Below, in pieces: positions 18,866 to 27,300 of a stretch of DNA of 64,000 nucleotides (positions are counted from its first letter, which is position 1; each line of letters starts with the position of its first letter). Below the pieces are notes generated by a model that was not told the DNA's origin, searched no databases, and saw only the letters and a program-made list of their open reading frames with translations. A program made the translations under genes and the position numbers. This stretch comes from Massilia terrae (GTDB taxonomy: Bacteria > Pseudomonadota > Gammaproteobacteria > Burkholderiales > Burkholderiaceae_D): assembly GCF_024753145.1 (NCBI RefSeq), contig NZ_JANUGU010000002.1, positions 1 to 64,000 of the forward strand, in the 5' to 3' direction.

Positions 18866-19252
18866 ATGCCGAAATCCCCCGCCCTTCCCAAGCCCACCCC
18901 GTCCGAACTCGAACTGCTGCGCATCCTGTGGCAGCTCGGCCCGTCCACGGCGCGCCAGGTGCACGACGCGGCGGTGGCGACGCGGCCGGACATGGGCTAC
19001 GCCAACGTGCTGCGCCAGCTGCAGGTCATGCACGCCAAGGGCCTGCTGACACGCGACGAAAGCCAGCGCGCGCACGTGTACACGCCGGCGCAGGCGCAGG
19101 AGTCACTGCAGACCAACCTGGTCAAGGAGCTGATCAACAAGGCGTTCTCGGGCTCGGGCAAGGAACTGGTGCTGGCGGCCCTGCGCGGCCACGTCAGCCA
19201 GAAGGAACGCGAGGAGATCCAGGCGATCCTCAACAGCGACAAACGATCATGA
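18866..19252 (+). CDS. BlaI/MecI/CopY-family transcriptional regulator
   Basis: The 128-residue product is a winged-helix repressor: PTPSELELLRILWQLGPSTARQVHDA (recognition region, ~12-40), GYANVLRQLQVMHAKGLL, and a helical dimerisation tail. Family members repress beta-lactamase or copper-efflux genes with a membrane peptidase partner, but no blaR/M56 peptidase gene is next to it, so its target is unclear. No SD is evident; the start follows a palindrome closely. It overlaps the next gene by 4 bp (ATGA). Confidence 0.88.
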   Translation: MPKSPALPKPTPSELELLRILWQLGPSTARQVHDAAVATRPDMGYANVLRQLQVMHAKGLLTRDESQRAHVYTPAQAQESLQTNLVKELINKAFSGSGKELVLAALRGHVSQKEREEIQAILNSDKRS

Positions 19253-19449
19253 AGCGTCCCGTCGAGCCGGAACTGGAAGACTGCTGCCGCAGCGGCTGCA
19301 TGCCGTGCATATTCGACATTTATGCGGAAGAGCTGGAGCGGTACGAGGAGTGGGCGAAGGAGCATCCGGAAGAGGCGGCCAGGCAGGAGCGGGAAGCCGT
19401 CCAACAAAGCGAAAATGACCGTCGTTCCCGCGCAGGCGGGAACCCATAG
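19249..19449 (+). CDS. oxidoreductase-like domain protein with repeat-derived tail
   Basis: The 66-residue product contains the Cys-rich core of the oxidoreductase-like family (PELEDCCRSGCMPCIFDIYAEEL, residues 7-29), a small motif shared with eukaryotic mitochondrial proteins and proposed to bind metal. A charged helix follows. The last ~10 residues (DRRSRAGGNP) and the stop codon are read from a dispersed inverted repeat, so the native gene probably ended differently. It overlaps the regulator gene by 4 bp. Confidence 0.8.
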   Translation: MKRPVEPELEDCCRSGCMPCIFDIYAEELERYEEWAKEHPEEAARQEREAVQQSENDRRSRAGGNP

Positions 19450-19485
19450 ACAGCTCGCGTGAAGCCTGCCGGCGCGGGGACGACC
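19421..19485. repeat. dispersed inverted repeat, copy 5 (intact left half, degraded right half)
   Basis: The left half cgtcgttcccgcgcaggcgg... (19421-19448) continues with tagacagctcg, as in the 11070 copy. The right half is reduced to cggcgcggggacgac (19471-19485). It overlaps the 3' end of the oxidoreductase-like gene. Confidence 0.7.
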
Positions 19486-19521
19486 TTGATTTGATGAGGT
19501 GGCCGATGTTGCGGCGCCGGC

Positions 19522-20484
19522 TCAGTAGAGCCAGCCCACCCCCAGCAGGAACACATCCGAATCCCGATGGTAGTCGGTGATCACCCTGCTCCAGCTCAGC
19601 TGCGCCCGCATCATCGGCGTCAGCCGCCAACGCATGCCGATCGACGCGATCGGCGCGAAATGGGTCTTCGGCTCCTCGCGGATATTGTCGCGGTCGATCT
19701 GGTCGCGCATCACATAGCCACCCATGCCCAGCTCCAGCACCGTGTGCTCGGTGAAGGGCCGCAGCAGCCATAGCTGGCCAGCCACGCCCTTGCGTTCGGC
19801 CACGCCGATGCGTCCTTCATTCATCGCCGTCAGGCTCCACTCGACATTCGGATTGACCGTGTGCCGGTACTCGACGCCGTAGCCGGTCGCCTTCTCCGAC
19901 TTGAAGCTGTTCACGATCGAGCGGCCGGCCAGCGCCATCACCATGTTCTCGCCGCTGTCCGCGTTCTCCTCCTTGATCACGGTCGGCAGGTTGCGCAGCT
20001 CGTAGCCGAGACCGACCATCACCAGCGTGCTGTCGTGCTCCTTGCGGCCGTTGATGTGCGACAGCCGCACCTCGGCGTAAGTGCGCTTGTCGCCCAGGTG
20101 GTATTTGGCGCTGGCGTTGACCATCGTGCCCCAGCCATGTTCGTTGCGGTAGTCGGCCAGCGAGCCGTTGCCGGTGGTGGTGTCGAAGTAGTAGTACGGC
20201 CCGGCGCCGAGCGCGAACGACCAGTCCTTGGCCGGCGCCAGCGTGTGCAGCCACAGCTGCGGCGACAGGCCGTCGCGGTGGTGCAGCGGCGGATGGCCCT
20301 CGTTGGTGTATTCCAGGCTAGCCGCGAAATACGGCGCGAGGCGCTGGGTGTAGCTGAGGTTGACGGCGAAGGACTTGTCGCCGGTCTTGTCGACGTTCAT
20401 GGTGCCGGCCAGCAGCGTAGCGTCCTGTGCCAGCGCACAACATGATACGGAAAGCAGGATCAGGGTCGAAAAAATGTATCGCAT
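19522..20484 (-). CDS. outer-membrane beta-barrel protein
   Basis: The 320-residue product has a Sec signal peptide (MRYIFSTLILLSVSCCALA). Alternating hydrophobic/polar strands with Tyr/Trp girdles follow (for example FALGAGPYYYF, GYGVEYRHTV, SIGMRWRLT). The C-terminus ends in aromatic Tyr after VFLLGVGWL, typical of barrels folded by BAM. Predicted location is the outer membrane, with a role in transport or lipid modification unknown. The gene stands alone on its strand, convergent with the oxidoreductase-like gene. Confidence 0.75.
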   Translation of the reverse strand: MRYIFSTLILLSVSCCALAQDATLLAGTMNVDKTGDKSFAVNLSYTQRLAPYFAASLEYTNEGHPPLHHRDGLSPQLWLHTLAPAKDWSFALGAGPYYYFDTTTGNGSLADYRNEHGWGTMVNASAKYHLGDKRTYAEVRLSHINGRKEHDSTLVMVGLGYELRNLPTVIKEENADSGENMVMALAGRSIVNSFKSEKATGYGVEYRHTVNPNVEWSLTAMNEGRIGVAERKGVAGQLWLLRPFTEHTVLELGMGGYVMRDQIDRDNIREEPKTHFAPIASIGMRWRLTPMMRAQLSWSRVITDYHRDSDVFLLGVGWLY

Positions 20485-20653
20485 CGGATGCCACCAGTAA
20501 TTTACATTTTGGCATCATGCATGTTATTGAAAGCCAGAGTCGCACGGGACACTTCCCAGCCGTACGGTGTGTACCCAGCCTTCTCACGAATGCTACTTTT
20601 TTAGGCAGCGCTGCAATAGGGGCGCTGTTTCCTGTTCAAGATGAGGAGGTACC

Positions 20654-21241
20654 ATGAAACATGTTCTATCCGTCCTGGCACTGGCGGCTGCCGCAGTCGC
20701 GGCGTCGTCGGTGCAGGCAGCGCCGGTCGGTGACCGGTTCCAGGCCGTCGCGGCGGGCGCGCTCGAAAGTCCGCCAAACGCCTCGCCCGGCTTCAGCCTG
20801 ACCGAAGTCGACATCGCAGGCGCCAAGCTGTTCGTCGATTCCCGCTTCAGTGAGCTGATGAGCGGCACCACGGCCGCCCACATCCACTGCTGCACCACCG
20901 CCGCCTTCACCGGCAATGCGGAGATCGCCGTGCCGTTCACCGGCTTCCCGACCGACGTCAAGGCCGGCCAGTTCACCGGTTCGGTCGATTTGACGAAGGA
21001 CACATCCTTCACCGCGCCCTTCCTGACCGCGAATGGCGGCACGGCGGCAGGAGCGGCCGCGGCGCTGATGACGGCGATTAATGCCAACGAGGCCTATGTC
21101 AACATCCACACCAGCAGCCATCCCAACGGCGAAATCCGCGGCTGGCTGGTGGCGGCGCCGATTCCCGAACCGGCGTCGTGGGCGATGCTGGGGATCGGAC
21201 TTGCCGGGCTTGGCCTGATGGCCCGGCGCCGGGTTGGCTAG
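20654..21241 (+). CDS. CHRD-domain protein with PEP-CTERM sorting signal
   Basis: The 195-residue product has a signal peptide (1-22), a CHRD domain (~28-165, with AAHIHCC and the closing [19 protein letters not shown]), and a C-terminal PEP-CTERM signal: [24 protein letters not shown]. Such proteins are processed by exosortase and sent to the surface or the exopolysaccharide matrix. No exosortase gene is in this window. It has a very strong SD (AGGAGGTACC). Its stop overlaps the gluQRS stop by 4 bp in convergent orientation. Confidence 0.92.
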   Translation: MKHVLSVLALAAAAVAASSVQAAPVGDRFQAVAAGALESPPNASPGFSLTEVDIAGAKLFVDSRFSELMSGTTAAHIHCCTTAAFTGNAEIAVPFTGFPTDVKAGQFTGSVDLTKDTSFTAPFLTANGGTAAGAAAALMTAINANEAYVNIHTSSHPNGEIRGWLVAAPIPEPASWAMLGIGLAGLGLMARRRVG

Positions 21242-22179
21242 CCGGGTGGGTTGAGGGAAGCAGCTTCGCGCACCGACAGCAGCCTGGCCCAGGCCGGGAC
21301 GGCTGCTTGCCAGAATCCGGCGAGCGAAGCGACAGGCTCGACTTGCAGGCCGAGGAAACGGGCGGCATCCTGCAGCGCGGCGACGGCGCCAGCCTCGTCG
21401 CCTGGCTCGACCGCGACCGCCCCGGTCTGCTTGGAGAGCTTTTCGCCGGCGGCGTTGCGCACCACCGGCACGTGCAGGTAGCGCGGGGTCGGGACGCCGA
21501 GCAGGCGTTGCAGGTAGATCTGGCGCGGGGTCGAATCGATCAGGTCGGCCCCACGCACGACGTCGGTGACGCCCTGCTCGGCGTCATCGACCACCACCGC
21601 CAGCTGGTAGGCCCAGTAGCCGTCGGCCCGCTTCAGGACGAAGTCGCCGGACTCCACGGCCAGGCGCTGGCGCACGAGGCCGGCGAAGCGGTCAGTGAAT
21701 TCAATCAGGTCGGCGCCCTCTTCCGGCACGCGCAGGCGCAGGCTGCGGGTAGTGCGGCCGGGCGCCAGGCCATCGCGGCAGGTGCCGGGGTAGATCGCGG
21801 ACCCATCCGGGGCCAGGCCCAGGCGCGAATCGGCGATCTCGCGGCGGTTGCAGCCGCATGGGTAGGCGTGTTGGGCCAGGCAGTCGAACGCGGCCTGGTA
21901 CAGCGCCTTGCGGCGGCTCTGCCACACCACCTCGCGGTCCGACTCCATGCCGAGCGCGTGCAGGAGCTTGAGGATCCCTGCGGCCGCGCCGGGCACGCTG
22001 CGGCCTTCGTCGATGTCTTCGATGCGCACCAGCCAGGTGCCGCCGTGGGCGCGCGCGTCGAGGTAGCTGGCGACGGCGGCGACCAGCGAGCCCGCGTGCA
22101 GCGGGCCGGTGGGAGATGGCGCGAAACGCCCGACGTAGGAAGTGCTCAAGGGTGAAGCCTGGTGGTGTCCAAGCTTCAC
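21238..22179 (-). CDS. gluQ: glutamyl-Q tRNA(Asp) synthetase
   Basis: The 313-residue product resembles the catalytic half of GluRS without an anticodon-binding domain. [15 protein letters not shown] is the HIGH-class motif (~19), CGCNRREI with further Cys gives a zinc site, and EKLSKQTGA is the KMSKS equivalent. It attaches glutamate to the queuosine base of tRNA-Asp. The GTG at 22179 is the outermost start; a downstream TTG at 22149 would leave fewer residues before RFAPSPTG and is also possible. Confidence 0.93.
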   Translation of the reverse strand: MKLGHHQASPLSTSYVGRFAPSPTGPLHAGSLVAAVASYLDARAHGGTWLVRIEDIDEGRSVPGAAAGILKLLHALGMESDREVVWQSRRKALYQAAFDCLAQHAYPCGCNRREIADSRLGLAPDGSAIYPGTCRDGLAPGRTTRSLRLRVPEEGADLIEFTDRFAGLVRQRLAVESGDFVLKRADGYWAYQLAVVVDDAEQGVTDVVRGADLIDSTPRQIYLQRLLGVPTPRYLHVPVVRNAAGEKLSKQTGAVAVEPGDEAGAVAALQDAARFLGLQVEPVASLAGFWQAAVPAWARLLSVREAASLNPPG

Positions 22180-22212
22180 ATTATGGCATGGCGATGAGGG
22201 CTGGCTTAAGCC

Positions 22213-22701
22213 TCAGTGCTGCTTCGATTCGAAGTCCTTGACCAGTTTGGTCACCTGCCCCGCCAGCTCGTTCGGGATCGCGAACGACAGCTGGAAGTGC
22301 AGGATCTCGAAACCGGTGGCCGTCTTGCGGATCACGCCGCTGGACATGCACGGCCCCATGTTGGGCGTGTCGAGGATTTCGTCGAACCAGATGAAGTTGC
22401 CGTCGGGCGAAGCATAGACGTTGCGGCGCACGGCCTTGAACGACCACGCCGAGCCGCGCTCGAAATACTTCTTCGCCCATTCCTTGAACTGGGGCTGGTG
22501 CCACAGCTCGCTCTTGTCGGTGCCGATGTAGACGCCGTCGGGCGCGATCTTGTCGAAGTAGGCCGGGCGCGCATGCGCGGCGTCGTCGTGCCATGCGTCG
22601 ACGAAGGCGTTGACGGCGCGCGCCAGCGCCGGATCGGCCTGTTGCGCCGATGCCGACAGGCTGGCCGCGAACAGGCACAGCGCAATGAACAGCCGCTTCA
22701 T
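22213..22701 (-). CDS. secreted SnoaL/NTF2-like protein
   Basis: The 162-residue product has a signal peptide (1-19, MKRLFIALCLFAASLSASA) and an NTF2-like fold outline: a helix with VNAFVDAWHDDAAHARPAYFDKIAPDGVYIGTD in short, then WAKKYFERGSAWSF and strands with VYASPDGNFIWFDEIL. These pockets bind small molecules or have enzyme activity; here it is non-catalytic by default. Its start overlaps the stop of the upstream alpha/beta hydrolase by 4 bp, so the two are expected to work together in the periplasm. Confidence 0.8.
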   Translation of the reverse strand: MKRLFIALCLFAASLSASAQQADPALARAVNAFVDAWHDDAAHARPAYFDKIAPDGVYIGTDKSELWHQPQFKEWAKKYFERGSAWSFKAVRRNVYASPDGNFIWFDEILDTPNMGPCMSSGVIRKTATGFEILHFQLSFAIPNELAGQVTKLVKDFESKQH

Positions 22702-23723
22702 TTGAAGTTCCCGCTATCGACGTCTTTCAGGAACTTGATCAAGCCGTCGAAGTAGACCTTCTGGTCGTCATACATATCCATGTGGCCGCCGTTGGTGAGC
22801 AGGTAGCGGCCATGCTGCACCTTCTGCGACACCATCTTCATGTGCGCCGGATCCATGGTGTCGTACTTGCCGGCGATGACCAGCGTCGGCACCGCGATCT
22901 TCGGCAGGTCGGCCACGCGGTCCCAGTGTTCGAGCTTGGAGTTGTGCGAACCCATTTCGCTCGGGCCCTGCATCGGCACGTAGATCTTCTTGTTCATGCG
23001 GGCGAAGGAACGCACGACCGGCTCCGGCCATTTGTCCATTGGCATGCGCAGGATGTGCGCTTCGTAATACGGGACCAGCAGTTCCTCGTAGCGCGGATCT
23101 TCGTACTTGCCGGCCTTTTCCATCTTCAGGATTTCGGCCAGCGCCTTCTGGTTCATCTGCGGCATCAGTACCTTCTCGGCGTACACGTTGTACGCGGGGA
23201 TGCTCATCATCATGTTGGAGATGATCATGCCCTTCAGGTTCTGGCCGTACTTCAGGGCGTATTCGGCCGCGAGGATGCCGCCCCAGGAGTGGCCCAGCAG
23301 GTAGAAATTGTCCTTGTTCAGGCCGAGCGCCTTGCGCACCTGCTCGACTTCCTCGACGAAGCGCGGCAGTTCCCACAGCGCGGGCTGGTCCGGCTGCTCG
23401 CTGTAGGCCGAGCCGAGCTGGTCGTAGTAGTAATACTCGATGCTGGCGCCGGGGAAGTAGCTGTCGGCCGCCTCGAAATATTCGTGGGTCGCGCCCGGGC
23501 CGCCGTGCAGCAGCAAGACCTTGATGGTCGGGTTGTTCCCGACGCGCTTGGCCCAGACCTTGAAAGTTCCCTTCGGCGTGGTGACCGGGATCATGCGCAC
23601 GCCGCCGGACAGCACATCGGTACGGCCACTGTTATCGAAATAGCGTGTGGCGTTGGCGGACAGCGCGGCGGGGCTGACGAACAGCATCAGCGCGGCGGTG
23701 AACAAGGCGGCAAAAGTCTTCAT
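22698..23723 (-). CDS. secreted alpha/beta hydrolase, proline iminopeptidase-like
   Basis: The 341-residue product has a signal peptide (1-22) and the alpha/beta hydrolase fold of the proline-specific peptidase family. Visible are the oxyanion-loop HGGPGATHEYF (near 75), nucleophile elbow LGHSWGGILAAEYAL (near 143), Asp in AGKYDTMDP and His in NGGHMDMY. Cytosolic proline iminopeptidases lack a signal peptide, so this is a periplasmic or exported variant that may cleave N-terminal proline or act on other esters and amides. It overlaps the NTF2-like gene. Confidence 0.88.
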   Translation of the reverse strand: MKTFAALFTAALMLFVSPAALSANATRYFDNSGRTDVLSGGVRMIPVTTPKGTFKVWAKRVGNNPTIKVLLLHGGPGATHEYFEAADSYFPGASIEYYYYDQLGSAYSEQPDQPALWELPRFVEEVEQVRKALGLNKDNFYLLGHSWGGILAAEYALKYGQNLKGMIISNMMMSIPAYNVYAEKVLMPQMNQKALAEILKMEKAGKYEDPRYEELLVPYYEAHILRMPMDKWPEPVVRSFARMNKKIYVPMQGPSEMGSHNSKLEHWDRVADLPKIAVPTLVIAGKYDTMDPAHMKMVSQKVQHGRYLLTNGGHMDMYDDQKVYFDGLIKFLKDVDSGNFK

Positions 23724-23858
23724 CCATTCCTCGATGACTTGTTAAAAAAGTCATTGTAATTTGGAAAGAACAAAAATTGTGCATATATGCACATTGCATT
23801 TACTGTAACGAAATGTTCAGGGAAGCAGGCGCTGCAAAAAATCCTGTACATTCGTCCC

Positions 23859-24233
23859 ATGAAACCGCATCGCTCACCGTTGCTAGCCGCCTTCCTGAGC
23901 GTGGCCGTGGCCGGCACCGCGCAGGCGCAGGCGCGCGCGCCGCAGGCGGACCCCGCACCGCAGCGCCCTCCCCTGCGGATCGCGCTGAGCGATGAGGTGG
24001 TCAGGCAGGCGGTGAAGGAAACGCTGGCCGCCGAAGAGAAAGCCGCCGAGCAGGATCGTGGGCGAGCACTGAGCGGGGACCGCTACGAGAATTTCTCGCG
24101 CCAGTTCGACGAGGCCAAAGTTCCCGGCTGCCTGCGGCCGGACGGGCTCAAGAACCAGCCAACCTACATCTTCGGCGGCCTGCTGGCCGCGCCCTTCGTC
24201 GCCATCGCCGCCCTGCGCGGCAAGTGCAACTAA
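23859..24233 (+). CDS. small secreted protein, unknown function
   Basis: The 124-residue product begins with a signal peptide (MKPHRSPLLAAFLSVAVAGTAQAQA). A charged Ala/Glu-rich segment follows (EVVRQAVKETLAAEEKAAEQDRGRAL) and then a C-terminal part with two cysteines (GCLRPDGLKNQPTYIFGGLLAAPFVAIAALRGKC). The last hydrophobic stretch could be membrane-associated. ATG 23859 is preferred over an upstream ATG at 23787, because only it starts the signal peptide directly. No recognised family. Convergent with the giant repeat protein. Confidence 0.7.
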   Translation: MKPHRSPLLAAFLSVAVAGTAQAQARAPQADPAPQRPPLRIALSDEVVRQAVKETLAAEEKAAEQDRGRALSGDRYENFSRQFDEAKVPGCLRPDGLKNQPTYIFGGLLAAPFVAIAALRGKCN

Positions 24234-24252
24234 AGCCGAAACCAAGAGATAT

Positions 24253-24279
24253 CGTCGTTCCCGCCTGCGCGGGAACGAT
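24253..24279. repeat. dispersed inverted repeat, single hairpin (copy 6)
   Basis: cgtcgttcccgcctgcgcgggaacgat forms a hairpin of the same core as the other copies, here as one half only. It lies 20 bp after a stop codon. Confidence 0.65.
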
Positions 24280-24310
24280 GTTCGTGTTTAACAAAAACAG
24301 GGCGAAAAAA

Positions 24311-24334
24311 AGCGGGCCTCGCGGGCCCGCTTTT
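24311..24334. terminator. bidirectional rho-independent terminator
   Basis: An 8-bp stem, agcgggcc / ggcccgct, with a 5-nt loop is flanked by A-runs on the left and TTTT on the right. It sits between the small secreted gene and the giant repeat gene, which converge. Confidence 0.85.
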
Positions 24335-24352
24335 GCTCACGCCACGTTCCTC

Positions 24353-27300
24353 TTAAGGCAGGAAGCGGCCGTGGTACTCCGGCGAAGCGATGAAGGAGCC
24401 GACCAGGCTGGCAACGCTGGTGCCGTGGTCGAGGACGTTGATCCAGTAGTCCTGTCCCGCCTGCTCCGGCGCGCGGACCAGCATGTCGTAGTAGCCGAGC
24501 GCAACTGAAATCAGGTGGCTGGTAGCCGCGACGTTCTCGGCCGAACCCGCCAGGTTGGCCAGCAGGTCGCCACGGCTCGCGCCCTTGTCCAGCGCCGCCG
24601 TCCACTGCGCCAGTTCCGCCTGGCCCGCGCCACGGTGCAGCACGTCCTGGAACAGCTGGCTGGTGAAGGCCGCGTTGCCCAGCGCGCCGTATTTGGCCTG
24701 GAACTCGGTGCCGGCGGCGATATTGCCGGCCAAGGCGGTGATCGTCGAACCGGCGTGCAGCACATCGACAAAGTTGTGCAGGACATCCATCTCGGGCATG
24801 TGCCCCAGGCCGCCCACGAACAGGCGCGCAACCGCCGCGGTGCCATCCGTTACTTCCTGTGATTCCAGGAAGGACGCGGCCACCTGCGCCTTGCTCAATT
24901 TGCCGCTGTCGATCTGCGCCTGCCAGAAGCCCAGGCCGGCGCCGTCCGCTTCGCGGTACAGGATGTCGCGGTACAACTGCATCACGAACAGCTTGCTGCT
25001 GCCGAAGACGTCGTTGTCCCGCGTGCCGACGGTCAGGCCGTTGGCCGCTTCCAGCGCATCCGGGAAGCCGTCCAGGTCGCTGTCGAGCATGCCCGGCCGG
25101 TAGCCCGCTGCGCCCGGATCGGTGATCACGCCATCGGCCTTGCCGTCGGCGTCGAACTGGCCACCATCGGTGATCGAGAAGTCGAGGCGGATCTTGCCGC
25201 CATCCATGGTCATGCTGCCGCCGAATTTGGCGCTGGCCAGGTTGACCCAGTCGCCGTTGGCGGCCTGCTTCCAGTAACCATTGATCGCGAGGCCGTTGTC
25301 GACGAACAGGCTGAAGTGTTCTGTCGCGCCCGCCTGCACGGAGGCCTGGAAACTGATCTGGCCCAGCGGCATTTTCAGGTCGGCCGGCCGGATGAACGGC
25401 GCGTCGAGCTGGGTCACCGATTGCAGCACCGCATGTCCCGCCGCGTCGGCCTTGCCGGCGAGCGAATCGGCAACCAGGCTCACGTAGGTTTGCGCCGACG
25501 TGCCCGGATTCGACTGGGCCGTGCTGCTCTTCAGGAAAGGCGCCGAGGTCACGTTGCTCTGGGCACTGTCGGCAATGCCATCGCCGTTGCCGTCGCCGGC
25601 CACGTACTGGCCGTTGGCCGAGCGCTGCACCGGCACCTGCTGCTCGACGATGTTGGCGATATTGTCGCCGTCGTCGCCCGGGCCCGGCTGCACGGTGCCG
25701 TGGACCACCTGCACCGTCATCTCGCGGCTGATCGAGTGGCCGACGATGTCGGTTGCGCTCACGAAGATATGCTTGGTGCCGGCGCCGAGGTGGGCCGGAT
25801 CGAGCGCGACCAACTGGCCGCCGACGATCGCGAACGCACCGTTGTCGGCGCTGCGGCCATCACCGCTGCTGACCAGGGTGATGTCGACCACGTCGTGCGG
25901 CGTCGGGTCGAGCGCGGTCAGCGTGCCGACCACGGAATTGCGGCCAGCGCTGTCGAGGACCCAGTTGGACGACAGCAGGATGTCGGTCGGCGCGAGGTGG
26001 TCGACCAGGTAGGCCTGGCTGGCGACCGGACCGGTCTGGCCGGCGCCGTCAACCACTTCCAGTTTCAGGGTGCCGTTGTCGGGCAGGGTCACGCCGGTCC
26101 AAGCCAGCGTGGTGCCGCTCACCTTGCTGGTGATGTCGATCCAGTGCGCGCCGCCGTCCAGCGAGCCGAGCACCTTCTGGCCGCGCAGCAGCGCCGTGCT
26201 CAGGGTCGCGCGGACGGTCTGTTCGGACACGCCGGTGACGAAATCGTGCGGCGTGCCGGTATCCTGGCTCAGGGCCAGGCTGCCGAAGGTGATGGCCGGT
26301 GCGGTCGTGCTGAACGGCAGCGGGGCCAGCGCCGCGGCCGCGCCGTCGTTGCCGGCGGCATCGCTGTAGGCGCCGGCGGCGACCGATACCGAGGCGGTGC
26401 CGGCGCTGTGCGCGGCCGGCGTGAACACCACCGTGCGGGTCAGTCCGGAACCGGCCAGGCTGGCGACCGTGCCGCCGGAGACGGCGATGTCGGCCAGCGT
26501 GAAGCTGGCGCCCGGGTCTTCGCTGAAGCTGAAGGTGATGGTCGCGGTTTCGGCAGCGACCAGGTCGGCCATGCTGCTGGTAATGGCGAGCACGGGCGGC
26601 TTGGTGTCGACGGCGATCGCCAGCGAGGCCGCGGCACCGGTGTTGCCGGCGGCGTCAGCGTAGTTGGCGCCGGCGACTGCGATATGGGCGGTGGTCTCGG
26701 TGTTGATGGACGGCGTGAACACGGCGGTCCGCACCAGGCCGGTGCCGGACAGCGCGCCCAGCGTGCCGCCGGAGACGGCGACGCCGTCGGCGCTGAAGCT
26801 TGCACCCGGATCTTCGCTGAAAGTGAAGGTCACGGTCGCGGCCTGGCCTGCCTTCAGGGCAGCCATGTCGCTGCTGATCCCCAGCACCGGCGGTTTGGTG
26901 TCGACCGCGATCGCCAGCTGCGAGGCCGAACCGGTATTGCCGGCGGCGTCCTTGTAGTTGGCGCCGGCGACCGCGATGTTCGCGGTGGTCTCGGTGTTGG
27001 CGCTCGGCGTGAACACGGCCGTGCGCACCAGGCCGGTGCCGGAGAGCGCGCCCAGCGTGCCGCCCGACACGGCGATGCCGCTGGCGCTGAAGCTGGCGCC
27101 CGGATCTTCGCTGAACGTAAAGGTGATGGTTGCGGCCTGCCCTGCTTTCAGCGCGGCCAGGTCGCTGCTGATGGCGAGCGACGGCGGCTTGGTGTCGACC
27201 GCAATCGACAACGAAGCGGCAGAACCGGTGTTGCCGGCGGCGTCAGCATAGTTGGCAACCGCGATACTGGCCGTGGTTTCGGTGTTGGCGCTCGGCGTGA

